64,000 bases of DNA from the NCBI RefSeq assembly GCF_001613245.1, contig NZ_BDBZ01000013.1:1-64000 (forward strand), read 5' to 3'. Made by a program: the position numbers and the translations under genes. This document shows positions 50,774 through 61,000 of the stretch, one piece after another (position 1 is the first letter of the stretch; each line of letters starts with the position of its first letter). Under the pieces are notes generated by a model that worked only from the letters and a program-made list of their open reading frames with translations, searched no databases and was not told the origin of the DNA. The DNA comes from Nocardia speluncae NBRC 108251 (lineage in GTDB: Bacteria > Actinomycetota > Actinomycetes > Mycobacteriales > Mycobacteriaceae).

Positions 50774-51392
50774 GAATATAGTGCGCCTTTCGGCATCGGA
50801 GGTGATACCGCGACGTCCGATCGGACCGATGTCCGGGCCTACACGAGGTGGCGGTGTCGCGGGTCCCGACGCGAAAAGCAGGTATCCCGCGACGGCTGTA
50901 CATGCATACTCATCGGCGCAGGTACAGCAGTCACCATACAGCACGGGTGGGCCGAATCCGGTATTCGTGAATCGGCGCACAGTCGATCGGGTCGGCGGTC
51001 GAATTATTCGCGGGCATCTGTGATAAGGGTGGCGTTGCCGGCCCGAGCGGTGTCACCGGCTTCCGGCCGCAGCGATTCGCCGGGCAGGCGGTAGTTGCCG
51101 GAGAATCGCCGCATTACTGCCGATCGGGAATCGGGGCCGCTGCACGCGGATAGCCGATATTCTGCCGGATTCGCTCGCTGCCCGATCGATCCGAATGGTC
51201 TGGTCCTTTGCTGGTGAATTATCAAAGCCCGCCATATCTTTCGCGTTCCGGGCCCAGAGAAACCGATAGGCCGTATCAGCCGGCCGCGGCAGCACCACCG
51301 ACCCGAGCGCTCCGATTCCCTACACCCGTCGAGCGTGGTATATCTCTGCTGCGGCACCCATCCGGGTTCCGGCGAGTTCGTCGAAGAAGAGT
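50774..51392. other. Divergent intergenic region, no gene
   Basis: 619 bp between the DEAD-box helicase and the NPCBM-domain protein genes. The open frames present have no family resemblance. GC falls in places and there are several inverted repeats, for example GTCGCGGG with CCCGCGAC (about 50853-50892), which might fold in the helicase leader. No terminator, RNA gene or riboswitch family was recognised. Confidence 0.4.
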
Positions 51393-52085
51393 GTGCGCGT
51401 GTCCAATCCCACCGATCCCACCCGCGGGCAACCCGAGAGTCCCCCCTCGCCGGCGTCTACGTCGCCGGATGCTCGTGCAGGTGATCCCGTCCAACGGGTG
51501 ATGCTTGTCTCAGGCCTCGGTGCGGCGCTGGCGATCGCCGGTTTGGTCGTGACGCTCATCGTCGGTCCGGGTTCGGGGGAAGCCGACTCCGATTCCGCCC
51601 TCCCCGCGACCACCACGGAAAGTTCGACCTCCGCCCCGGCGTCGTCGCCGGTACCGGCCGCCGCGACCGATGGCACCGCCCAGCAGTTCGTGGCCGAACT
51701 GTCCCCGGTCGGCACCACCGCCTACACCGGGTCGATCACGGTCAACAATGTTGCTTATCCGCACGCGATCTACCAGCAGTTCAGCGGCTGTAGCACCGAG
51801 GTGAAGCACACCTACGACCTCAACCGGGAATGGTCGCGCTTCTCCTCGGTGGTCGGTGTGGCCGACGGGGGAAATACAGAATCGGCTCTGCAGTTCTCGG
51901 TGGTCGCCGACGGCAAATCGGTTTTCACATCGGGAAATATCGGTGTGGGCGTACCGCCGAAGGTGGATATACCGGTGGCCGGTGTGGAGAACCTGACGAT
52001 CGCATTCACCCTTCTCGACAGTGACTCGTCGAGTTGCACCCAGCTCGGCAACGGCGTCTGGGGCGATCCGACCCTCACGAAATAG
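51393..52085 (+). CDS. Membrane-anchored NPCBM/NEW2-domain protein
   Basis: 230 residues from GTG (a second GTG follows six bases later). A Pro/Ser/Thr-rich cytoplasmic start, one membrane helix (about 36-58), a Ser/Thr/Ala linker, then a C-terminal domain of about 115 residues with Y-D-L-N-R-E-W-S-R-F, V-G-V-A-D and L-Q-F-S-V-V-A-D-G-K-S-V-F, matching the NPCBM/NEW2 sugar-binding beta-sandwich. Two Cys frame the domain (in S-G-C-S and S-S-C-T) and may form a disulfide. It probably binds a cell-envelope glycan outside the membrane. No enzyme domain is attached. Confidence 0.75.
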   Translation: MRVSNPTDPTRGQPESPPSPASTSPDARAGDPVQRVMLVSGLGAALAIAGLVVTLIVGPGSGEADSDSALPATTTESSTSAPASSPVPAAATDGTAQQFVAELSPVGTTAYTGSITVNNVAYPHAIYQQFSGCSTEVKHTYDLNREWSRFSSVVGVADGGNTESALQFSVVADGKSVFTSGNIGVGVPPKVDIPVAGVENLTIAFTLLDSDSSSCTQLGNGVWGDPTLTK

Positions 52086-52126
52086 GTTCGGCGAATATCG
52101 TCGTCGAACGGCGCGGGACCGCTCGT

Positions 52127-52993
52127 TCACTCGGGGACGACCACCTCATCGGTCGATTTGTCGGCGCGTAGACCACGCCAGCTGGGATGACGCAGCCCTT
52201 CGCCGGTGTACTCGCGGTACTCGACATCGCCGACGAGAACCGGCTCCACCCAATGTGGAGTCCCGGGCCGGCCGCGTGCCGAAGCCAGCGGGAACAGGGG
52301 ATCGGCGCGGGCCAGTTCTTCGAGGCGGGCGCGCAGCGAACGCCGGTCGGCGAAGGTGAAACCGGTGCCGACATTGCCGATGTGGATCAGGTTGCCCGCG
52401 GGATCGTGCGCGCCGAGGATCAGCGACCCGAAGAACCCGGATACCGACCCGCTGCCGGAGGTCCAGCCCGCGACGATGGCTTCGGTGGTCCGGCGGAACG
52501 GGGTTTTGATCCAATCCGGGGAGCGCCGGCCGGGCCGGTACACGGAGTCGATGCGTTTGGACACAATGCCCTCGAGGTGGTTGTCCCGGGCGGCGGCCAT
52601 CATTTTTTCCGCGTCGACCTCCACCCAGTGCGGCGGTGTCTGCACCGGTGCGGCGGTGAACCCGAGCCTGTGGAGCCGCTCCCGGCGCCGTAGATACGGT
52701 TCTCCTGTCACGGTCTCGCCCTCGTCGACGAGCATATCGAAGAGGAACAGCTGAACCGGTACGGCCCGCACCAGCGCAGCGCCTGGTCGCGCGACATGCA
52801 TGCGGCGCTGTAGCAGCGCGAACGACGGCGTGCCGGCCGGTGTCTGCGCGATGATCTCGCCGTCGAGAACCATCTCGCGATTGCCGGCCCCGGTGGTCAG
52901 GGCGGCCACGAGCTCTGGATACGAATCGGTGATTTCGCGCCGGTTACGGCTGTAGAGGCGGCAGGCCCCGCCGCGGCAGATCACGATCGCGCG
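52127..52993 (-). pseudogene. ATP-dependent DNA ligase, C-terminal part of a split gene
   Basis: 289 codons of an ATP-dependent ligase (LigC/LigD ligase-domain type) with R-L-Y-S-R-N, L-D-G-E-I, E-G-I-V-S-K-R, D-W-I-K-T and the OB-fold end. The adenylated-lysine motif K-x-D-G is missing: the frame begins R-A-I-V-I-C, the residues that should directly follow K-W-D-G-V. Those residues are encoded at 61459-61527, same strand, and the two parts rejoin in frame with V at the junction. The GTG at 52984 could start a truncated protein, but without the lysine it cannot adenylate. Disruption is explained by the 8.5-kb element between the halves. Confidence 0.85.
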
Positions 52994-53003
52994 TCATGTT
53001 GAC

Positions 53004-53041
53004 TGAACTACGAAGAATTCGCGCACCTCGCGCATAGTTCA
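53004..53041. repeat. Left-end dyad of the element
   Basis: TGAACTA (53004-53010) and TAGTTCA (53035-53041) are a perfect 7-bp inverted repeat, starting 10 bp inside the element and ending 5 bp before the first recombinase gene. It could be recombinase arm binding or an operator for tnpA. Confidence 0.6.
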
Positions 53042-53046
53042 TCGGC

Positions 53047-54258
53047 ATGGGAGTTCTGCGATTGAATGTGCCTGCAGCGGGCCTGCCTTCGATCGGGTCG
53101 GTCGAGGCGGTCGAAGGTGTACAACGTTGGCAGGTCCGGTTTCCGGACCGCCCGCATGAGGCGGCCGAGCTATGGCTGCGGGAGCTGTCGGCTTGCGACC
53201 TGAGCCCGAGTTCGCTGCGCAGTTATGGATTCGACCTACTTCGCTGGTTCCGGTTTCTCCATGTTCACGGCGTCGCTTGGCAACATGCAGAGCGCGCTCA
53301 CGTGCGTGATCTCGTCGAGCACCTGCGAACGGCCCCGAATCCGCGGCGGCTGCACCGCTCGCCGACCGCGCCGCCGTTGGGTTCGGTCAACGCGATCACC
53401 GGGAAGTCCTATCCGACCATCGGGTACGCGCCGCGCACGATCAATCATCAGCTGACGGTGTTGTCGGAGTTCTATGTGTTTGCGGTCGATTCCGATCTCG
53501 GTCCGCTGTTGAATCCGGTGCCGACCAGGACCAGGCGCGGTGGAGGTCGGGTCGATGCGCACCACAATCCGATGGAGCCGTTCGCCAGGGGCCGGCGTGC
53601 CCCTTACCGGCAGAAAGTGCCGCAGCGGCACCCGCGGTCCATTCCGGATCAGGCAGTGGAAGACCTGTTCGCGGCACTGCGAAGCAACCGAGACCGGGCG
53701 CTGGTGGCCTTCTACCTCTCCTCCGGAGTCCGGGCCTCGGAACTGCTCGGGATGCGTCTGGTCGATGTCGACGCCGGGCGCCGCACTATCAAGGTGGTAT
53801 CCAAGGGCAGCCGCGAACTGGCTGAAGTTCCCGCCTCGGCGGACGCATTCGCTTGGCTTTCGCTGTATCTGGTCGAGGCCGCTCAGCAGGATCACCTGGA
53901 CGACGGTCTGGTCTGGCACACACTGCGCAGTCCCTACCGGCCACTGACCTATCACGCAGCGAGGGCGGTGCTGATGCGCGCGAACGCCCTGCTGGGCACC
54001 AATCATTCTCTGCATGATCTGCGCCACACGGCCGCGACCCGCATGATCGACGACCCAGTGTTCACCCTCGTTGATGTGCAGACGATCCTGCGGCACGCCT
54101 CGGTCAGCACCACCCTCCTCTACACCAGACCTCGGCTGGAGGATCTCATCGCCAAAGTCACCGAACACCACGCCCGTCCACGCCGCGAATCTGTTGCGCC
54201 GATCGCCGATGGTTACGACGCCGAACAGGTGCGTGAACTGCTGGGACTGACCGAATGA
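53047..54258 (+). CDS. Tyrosine recombinase 1 (TnpA-like)
   Basis: 403 residues from the ATG just inside the element's left end. The N-terminal SAM-like core-binding domain covers about 30-150. Catalytic residues in order: Arg229 (S-G-V-R-A-S-E), Lys253 (S-K-G-S), H-D-L-R (His323, Arg326), His350 and nucleophile Tyr359 in L-L-Y-T-R. All are present, so it should be active. Length resembles TnpA of Tn554 (361). Translationally coupled by ATGA to the second recombinase, as tnpA-tnpB are. It would cut and rejoin the element ends. Confidence 0.88.
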   Translation: MGVLRLNVPAAGLPSIGSVEAVEGVQRWQVRFPDRPHEAAELWLRELSACDLSPSSLRSYGFDLLRWFRFLHVHGVAWQHAERAHVRDLVEHLRTAPNPRRLHRSPTAPPLGSVNAITGKSYPTIGYAPRTINHQLTVLSEFYVFAVDSDLGPLLNPVPTRTRRGGGRVDAHHNPMEPFARGRRAPYRQKVPQRHPRSIPDQAVEDLFAALRSNRDRALVAFYLSSGVRASELLGMRLVDVDAGRRTIKVVSKGSRELAEVPASADAFAWLSLYLVEAAQQDHLDDGLVWHTLRSPYRPLTYHAARAVLMRANALLGTNHSLHDLRHTAATRMIDDPVFTLVDVQTILRHASVSTTLLYTRPRLEDLIAKVTEHHARPRRESVAPIADGYDAEQVRELLGLTE

Positions 54259-56651
54259 GCGACACCGCCACAGAGGATGGCGTTGTGGCGCGGATGCCAC
54301 GCGATCACCGGTACGCCCCATCGGGGCGGATCTACGCTCTCGATGGCTACGACGCCGGACGGCCACCCCCGCCACGGCCGGACGACAGCCCTGGATCGGA
54401 TCTGTTGGCCGCCGGAATCGACGAGGTAGTCGAAGCTCTGGCGAGTCAGCTCGGACCGATCATGCCCGGTGACGTTCGTAACCGACAGCGGTGGATCCGG
54501 CACCTGCACCGGGTGCTGGAGTGGCTGGCCGAGTACCCCGGCGACACCTGGGAACAGCGGTGGTTGGCCAGCGGCGCCGACGAGGCACCCCGGGCATGGG
54601 CACACCAGCTCGAGGAGGACGGCCGCGTCACCAGATCCGTCGACGGACACGGAGCCCTGACCGCACTGGTCATCGCCAGGTTGGTCCGGCCCTCGTACAC
54701 GTTCATGTTGTCGACGATCTTTCGAGAACTACCGCAGCGGTTCTCTTTGTTCAACGACCCGGACATGTTCGACCGGCTACGGGCGCTACCGTCTTACAGC
54801 GCGCAGGTACGGCGGGTCCAACTCGATGCAGAGACTTGTCTGGCACGGATCATGATCCGCACCGGGAAGCCGCTGGGCGCCGTCACCGGTGACGATCTAC
54901 TCGCCTACGCCGATATGGTCCGCGCTTCCGGGCGCATCCGCCGCGAGCACTTGGCTTGGGAACTGATGGTTGAGCTCGGCCCTTTCGCCGATGAGCCGCC
55001 GACGCTACGGGCAGTATGGAGTGCCAAGGGCAACACCCGCCAGCACACCACCGCTGGCCTCGTCGACCGATACGGACTGCCACCGAGCCCGGTCCGGGAC
55101 CTGCTCATCGACTACGTCGACGAAATCAGACCCAGCGTCGACTACTCCACGCTCGAACACATCACCCACCACTTGGCGAGGTTGTTCTGGTGGACGATCC
55201 TGCAAATCAACCCGGCCCAGCAGGATCTACGACTGAGCCCTGAAGTGGTTGCGGCCTGGCGAGAGCGGCTGGCCGTCACCAGTAAAGGCAAACCCCGCGG
55301 TGACTTCCACGGAATCTTGTTCACCGTGCGCGCCTTCTACCACGACATCGCCCACTGGGCTCTGGAAGACCCCGCCCGCTGGGCGCGGTGGGCGGCACCG
55401 TCACCGGTCCGCGCCGCCGACGTACGTGCACTACAGAAGACCCGTAACCGGGTCAAAGCGCGTATGCAGAAACGTACCCGGGTACTGACCGGGCTACTCG
55501 ACCAGTTCACCACCACCGCGCTCGACCGCAAACGCTGGTCGGCGGAGCTGCTACAAGCCGCCAAAAACGCGGCCCATGATGAAGAGTTCACTGTGGACGG
55601 CATCACCTACCGGCGCCATGACCCACCGTTGACCGCCACCCGCAACCAGCGGAGCCGGACCTGGGTTGCCGGACCCGCCGATATCGCCAACAAATCCGGC
55701 CTGATCGATACGAGCAAACTCGAACTGGACTGCTTCTGGGCATGGGCCCTCATCGAAACCCTGCGGCTCACCGGAGCCCGAATCGAAGAAGTTCTCGAAC
55801 TGACCCAGCTCTCCATTCGCCACTACACACCGGCCAGCACCGGCACCCTGGTGCCGCTGCTGCACATCGCGCCCTCGAAGATCGATATCGAACGACTCAT
55901 CCCGATGAGCCCGGAACTGGTCGAAGTCCTGGTGGCCGTTCAGCGCCGAGCCAAAGCCGGCCGCGAACGGGTCCCGCTGTCGGTGCGCTACGACCACCAC
56001 GAACGGCTTCACGGCGAACCCTTGCCCCACCTGTTCGCCCGTCCGGTAGGTGCTCGCCACGAAGTGTTGTCGACGAACTTCGTACGCACCATCCTGAACG
56101 CCACCGCCGAGGCTGCCGGCATCACCGCCGATGGCGAGCCCGTCGTGTTCACACCACACGACTTCCGGCGCCTGTTCACCACCGATGCGGTCGGATCCGG
56201 ATTGCCCCTGCACATCGTGGCCTCACTACTGGGCCACCTGGATCTCGACACCACCCGCAGCTACGCCGCGGTGTTCGACGACGAAGTGATCGCCCACCAC
56301 CAGAAGTTCATCACCCACCGGCGGACATTGCGTCAATCGGTCGAGTACCGCGACGCCACCGCCGGGGAGTGGCGTGAGTTCGAACAGCACTTCCTGCTCC
56401 GCCGCGTCGAGCTCGGCGACTGCTTCCGCCCGTACGGCACCCCGTGCATTCACGAGCATGCCTGCGTGCGTTGCCCCTTCCTGCGCTTGGACCGTGCCCA
56501 GCTGCCGCGTTTGGACGACATGGCCGCCAATGCCCGCGACCGGCTCGACCAAGCCCACGAGCGGCAGTGGCTGGGCGAGGTCGAAGCCCTGCAACAGACC
56601 CTGCGCCATATCGACACCAAACGCCAGCAGATCGCGCCGGCATCGAGCTGA
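54255..56651 (+). CDS. Tyrosine recombinase 2 (TnpB-like)
   Basis: 798 residues, longer than Tn554 TnpB (about 630). Catalytic residues: Arg509 (T-G-A-R-I-E-E), H-D-F-R-R (His635, Arg638), His661 (L-L-G-H-L-D-L) and Tyr670 (T-R-S-Y-A-A). After the nucleophile comes a cysteine cluster (G-T-P-C-I-H-E-H-A-C-V-R-C-P-F-L) and a coiled-coil tail, a feature of TnpB-like recombinases. A large N-terminal extension probably binds DNA. It starts inside the tnpA-like gene (ATGA). I saw no third small gene equivalent to tnpC; the space is occupied by the ligase. Confidence 0.85.
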   Translation: MSDTATEDGVVARMPRDHRYAPSGRIYALDGYDAGRPPPPRPDDSPGSDLLAAGIDEVVEALASQLGPIMPGDVRNRQRWIRHLHRVLEWLAEYPGDTWEQRWLASGADEAPRAWAHQLEEDGRVTRSVDGHGALTALVIARLVRPSYTFMLSTIFRELPQRFSLFNDPDMFDRLRALPSYSAQVRRVQLDAETCLARIMIRTGKPLGAVTGDDLLAYADMVRASGRIRREHLAWELMVELGPFADEPPTLRAVWSAKGNTRQHTTAGLVDRYGLPPSPVRDLLIDYVDEIRPSVDYSTLEHITHHLARLFWWTILQINPAQQDLRLSPEVVAAWRERLAVTSKGKPRGDFHGILFTVRAFYHDIAHWALEDPARWARWAAPSPVRAADVRALQKTRNRVKARMQKRTRVLTGLLDQFTTTALDRKRWSAELLQAAKNAAHDEEFTVDGITYRRHDPPLTATRNQRSRTWVAGPADIANKSGLIDTSKLELDCFWAWALIETLRLTGARIEEVLELTQLSIRHYTPASTGTLVPLLHIAPSKIDIERLIPMSPELVEVLVAVQRRAKAGRERVPLSVRYDHHERLHGEPLPHLFARPVGARHEVLSTNFVRTILNATAEAAGITADGEPVVFTPHDFRRLFTTDAVGSGLPLHIVASLLGHLDLDTTRSYAAVFDDEVIAHHQKFITHRRTLRQSVEYRDATAGEWREFEQHFLLRRVELGDCFRPYGTPCIHEHACVRCPFLRLDRAQLPRLDDMAANARDRLDQAHERQWLGEVEALQQTLRHIDTKRQQIAPASS

Positions 56652-56725
56652 GCGCCGGAGACGCCGACCGATCGGGCTGCGTTCGTCGAGCCCGCAGCAG
56701 TGTTTGCTACTAGTATGCTCGATGG

Positions 56726-57694
56726 GTGGCGCGCGTACCGGCTCCGATGCTGGCCACAGCGGGGAGTCCACCCGATCCGGCCCTGAACTGGCGTTACGAG
56801 ATGAAATGGGATGGGCAGCGGGCGGTGTCTCGCTGTGGTGAAGGAGGTTGCCGATTCTGGAGCAGGAACCTGCGGGAGGCTACTGAGTTCTATCCCGACC
56901 TCGCCGGGGCGTTGTCGGCGGCTACCGCAGAGTTCGACGGCGGCCTGGTCCTCGACGGTGAGATCGTCGCGCCGGACCCTGCGACCGGAGCTCCGGACTT
57001 TGCCCGGCTTCAGCAACGTATGCATTCCAAGCCCACCAGCGCGCGACTCGCCGGGGTCCGCGTTGAATACGTGGTATTCGACGTCCTGTTCGTCGACGCG
57101 GTCTCGACAATGGACAAGCCCTACCTCGCGCGCCGCGAGATACTCGATGACCTCACTCTCGAAGGCGGACTGATCCGCGTGCCACCATTCTGGACCGCCC
57201 TCGACCCCGAACATCTGCTGGCGGCCGCGGCGCAGGCCGGACTCGAGGGGATCGTGAGCAAGCGCGCCGACTCCAGATATCGGCCCGGCACCCGCAGCCG
57301 TGACTGGATCAAGTCGGCTCTGCGCCGCACTGCCGAGGGGGTAATCGTCGCCTGGCTACCCGGCAACGGTGCCTTCGCCGATACGCTCGGATCGCTAGTG
57401 CTCGGCGCACACGAGAACGGTCCCGACTTGCGCTTCATCGGCAGCGTCGGAACAGGATTCACAATGGCTGATCGCCGGAAACTGCGAGCCGCCCTGGACG
57501 GGATCGCGCGGACGACCAGTCCGCTCAGGGCCGTGCCGGCCGCGATATCGAAGGCCGCCCGGTGGGTCGATCCGGTTCTGGTCGCCGACGTGGAGTATCG
57601 CGAGCTCACAGGCGACGGGGTTCTGCGCCATCCCAGCTTCCGCGGACTGAGACCGGACCGCTCACCCGATGAGATCACAGCGCCACAAAATTGA
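56726..57694 (+). CDS. ATP-dependent DNA ligase carried by the element
   Basis: 322 residues from GTG, intact. V-P-A-P-M-L then Y-E-M-K-W-D-G with the AMP-binding lysine at 27, F-W-S-R-N, L-D-G-E-I-V, E-G-I-V-S-K-R, D-W-I-K-S, and a C-terminal OB-fold ending near R-G-L-R-P-D-R. It aligns collinearly with both halves of the interrupted resident ligase and differs at many positions, so it is a homologue and not a recent duplicate. Nucleotides at the equivalent of the insertion point differ (GATGGGCAGCGG here), perhaps making it immune. It could restore lost ligase function or seal nicks during transposition. A -10-like TACTAGTAT lies just upstream. Confidence 0.88.
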   Translation: MARVPAPMLATAGSPPDPALNWRYEMKWDGQRAVSRCGEGGCRFWSRNLREATEFYPDLAGALSAATAEFDGGLVLDGEIVAPDPATGAPDFARLQQRMHSKPTSARLAGVRVEYVVFDVLFVDAVSTMDKPYLARREILDDLTLEGGLIRVPPFWTALDPEHLLAAAAQAGLEGIVSKRADSRYRPGTRSRDWIKSALRRTAEGVIVAWLPGNGAFADTLGSLVLGAHENGPDLRFIGSVGTGFTMADRRKLRAALDGIARTTSPLRAVPAAISKAARWVDPVLVADVEYRELTGDGVLRHPSFRGLRPDRSPDEITAPQN

Positions 57695-58025
57695 TCCCGA
57701 GTCGCAGAGGAGCGTGGTTGGCCGCCGGGAAGCCGCTTCGTCGGCCAGCACGGCATAGCCGGGTAACCACCCTTGGTGCTTCGTCGGCATCGACTGGACC
57801 ACCGCGGATAGCGCCATGGTGAAGCTCGGTCCATGCCGTACAGAACCGCCACCGCAAGGAACCGCTTGCGACTGGGCGGCGCCGGGAAGGCCCACCGGCG
57901 GTTGATCAGTAGGCCATAACCCGTTCCGGCGACGAAACTGATGGTCTTCGCGACCACGAACGGCAGCCTGAGATGCAGCAACACCAGCAACAACCCGAAA
58001 TCGATGGATGGATCGCGGGGTACTT
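57665..58025 (-). pseudogene. gtrA-like remnant
   Basis: The minus strand directly after the Emb stop encodes I-D-F-G-L-L-L-V-L-L, then A-K-T-I-S-F-V-A-G-T, L-I-N-R-R-W-A-F and L-A-V-A-V-L-Y-G, matching the GtrA family (Rv3789-like, proposed for arabinogalactan precursors). The first helix and start are missing, and the frame breaks near 57840, after which a G-I-N-F-V-A-L tail is legible in another frame. It cannot give a working protein. In mycobacteria a gtrA gene lies near the emb genes, so this may be a leftover of the donor locus. It overlaps the ligase 3' end by about 30 bp. Confidence 0.75.
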
Positions 58026-61000
58026 TCAGAACGCGGTGGTGATGGTGCCTGGAGTCCAGGTTCCGGATCGCTGCAGGCGGTCGAAGGTGATGTGGGCCGG
58101 GTTGGTGGTCGGGTCCAGGAAGGTGTAGCGCTCGAGGGAGCCCCAGTCGCGGTGCCAGTCGTTGTCGAGGTAGGTGGGCAGGGTCTCGGCGGACAGTAGA
58201 AGCTCGATCCAGCCCAGTGGGCCGCCGCCGTCGTGGCCTTGCCACAGGTTGGTGATGGTGGCGCCGCTGCGGTCGGGCAGGATCCGGTATTCGGGTGGGG
58301 TAGCGACGCCGCCGCGGGTGGGCATGAGCTGCTGGCAGGGAAAATGGAGCCCGACTTCCCAGTCGAGTAGCACCGGGGTCTGTGTGCCGAGCACAGCGTT
58401 GAGAGTGCGTGTCTGCGGCACACGGGGTGGAGTGACTGCCAGCCACTGGTCGGGCGCCAGGTCTTTGTCTGTGGCGACGATCCGGACGACATCGGCGTCG
58501 CCGGGGAGCTGGTCGAGAGGTACTCGCAGGTTACGCCAGGACGGTGCGGGGCCGATATCGATGGGCTCGACCGCCCCGAGAGCAGTGATGGTGCCGTCGG
58601 CTTGGCTTCGGCCGACTTCGACAACGAGGTCTTGGCCGGGGGTGACGATGCCGTCCTCGTCGGTGGAGCGGATCCGGCCGGCGGCGGTGATGGCGATGAT
58701 CTGGCCCTCGCTGGTGCCGGTGGCTTGGGGCAGCCGGTACCAGCCGCTGATCAACTCTGCGGGCGCCTGGTCACCGTTCTGGTAGCTGCCGAGTACGGGG
58801 GTGACGGCGGGGTCGAGCCCGAACGGCAGCGGAACGTCGCTGCCGTTGACCCCGGTCCCTCGCGGAGTGCCGGTCTCGGATCCGGCGGGAACGGCAGTGC
58901 GGTCGGTATCGGTGGAGTCGTTGGGATCGTCGACCGAGTTCGCCAGCCCGGTGGTCGACTCGACTTCATCGGACGTGAGGTCACCGGAGACACCGTTGGC
59001 GGTGAACCCGGTCGCGGTGGTCGCGGCCAAAGTGGTGCCAATGTCGCCAGCCACAGGCGCGAGCATGGACGCGTTCGGGTCGGTCTCGACCAGGACCTCG
59101 TCGGCCAGTCCGCATCCGTCGTCGAGGGCAGCCAGGTTTGAGGCGGCGATCGAGTAGGAGCCGTGCTGGGCGAGCGCGGCTTTGGTCATCGACAGCAGTT
59201 GAAACACGACCATCGCCGCGGCGACCAGCAGCAACACCGGGATCCGGGTCACACGGACAGTGAGCGAGCGTGGCCGCGGTGAGGTCGTGCTCGGGTGAAG
59301 ATGGAACCAGGCGGCCAACGCCAGACACACCACCGCGGCACCGGCGGCGAAAGTGGATAGGCCCTTACCAGCGATCTCGGGCGGGATATCCGCCCACGGC
59401 ACACCCCACGACGAGGCGTACCAGTAGCCGTTGGCGCCGACAAATGACATCGACAGCAGGAAAAACACTGCGGCGGCGAGCAGGGCACGGTTGCGCGGTG
59501 ATCGCATCACTGCTGGGCCGGCCGCGACGGCGGTGAGCGCGGTGATCGCCCCGGCCAGCCCGGCATAGACCCCGAAGTGGTGTGTCCACTTGGTGGGGGT
59601 GAACATCATCAGCATCATCGCGCCGATCGTGACGCCGACGAGGCGCTGCGAGGGGCCCGCCGCGGTGCCCGGGATATGGCCGCCGCGGCGCAGCATCGCC
59701 ACAATGCACACCACCAGTCCGGCCACCATGACGAACACTCCGAACCGGCGGGTCAGCCAGCCATCGGCGTTGATCTGTAGCAGCCACTGGTAGCGCAGAT
59801 ACTCGAAGAACCACGGTTCTCCGGGCCCGATCAGGCTGTGCACATGGGTCATTTCCCGCACCGCGGCCACAGTCTGATCGGCGAACACCGCGGTGAGCAC
59901 GACCAGTCCGGCAGCAACCAGCGGCGCCAGCAGTGGCAGGTAACCACTGCTGCGAGCCCGGTCGGCGGTGATCACGACGAGACGGCGCGCGCCGGCAATG
60001 AGCACTGCGAAGCAGATCACCCCGGAGGGGCCGACGGTGAGTGTGAGCGCTGCCAGGATCAGCGCGACCGCTGCCAGGAACACTCGCCGGGTGGCGATGG
60101 CTCGCTCCATCGCGCACCACGTCAGCAGGACCCCGAGAGCCACAATCGGTTCCGGGCGCAGCCCGTTGTTGAAAGGCATCCAGAATGCCAGAAACACAGC
60201 GGCGCTGGTCCAGACCGCCACAGGGCTGCGCTTCACAGCCGCACCGAGCCGGGGGATCACTTCTCGACTGATCACCCACCAGGTCAGCAACCCGGCCAGC
60301 AGCGCAGGCAGCCGAACCCACGGGCTGACCGCCGACACCTTGGCCATCGCGGCGAGCAGGTCGTAATACGGTGTGCCGAACGGAGCCTCGGGCACACCGA
60401 ACCACCGGAAGTAGTTCGCCATGTACCCCGAACTATCCGAGGCCCGGGCCATGCCGAGCTGATAGCCGTCATCGGAGGTGTTGTTACCGATGAAGTGCCA
60501 CACCCCCATCGTCGCGACCACCACCACATCCACCGGCCGCAACCGCCACCAACGTGCATGCAGTACCCGCCTCGCACGACCTCGCTGAGGCGCGTCGAGC
60601 CGATACAGCATCACCAGCGCTGCCAGCGTCGCCGCCAGACACACCCCCATCACAGCCAGCTTCAACAGCGACGGCGAGGAGGAGAACCGGGAATCCACCA
60701 GCACCTCGGCGTGCATCCCCGGATCCGGCGCACCGGTCAGATCCGTGAACACACCCACCACCTGCGGACGCAGATCTCCCTCGTGCCGTTCGCTCTTGCC
60801 GACCGGGCCACCACTGCTGGAAACCGTCGCGCCCGTCCGGTCCACATGCAGCGACAACGTGCACGACTGGCTGCGCACCTGCTCCAACGGCGCCGACCAC
60901 AACAACGTGCTCCGCGAGACGACGTCAACCCGTCCCGGGCGATCCGCGGTATCGGCGACCGCCTTCACGACCAGCCCGTAACGTTCCGACTCCGGGGACT

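Noticed and set aside
52127..52984. Intact short DNA ligase starting at GTG 52984
   Set aside because: It lacks the AMP-binding lysine motif, and the missing part is found across the element boundary.
54255..56651. Phage integrase from a prophage
   Set aside because: No phage structural or replication genes lie nearby; two coupled recombinases with a Cys-cluster tail fit a Tn554-like element.
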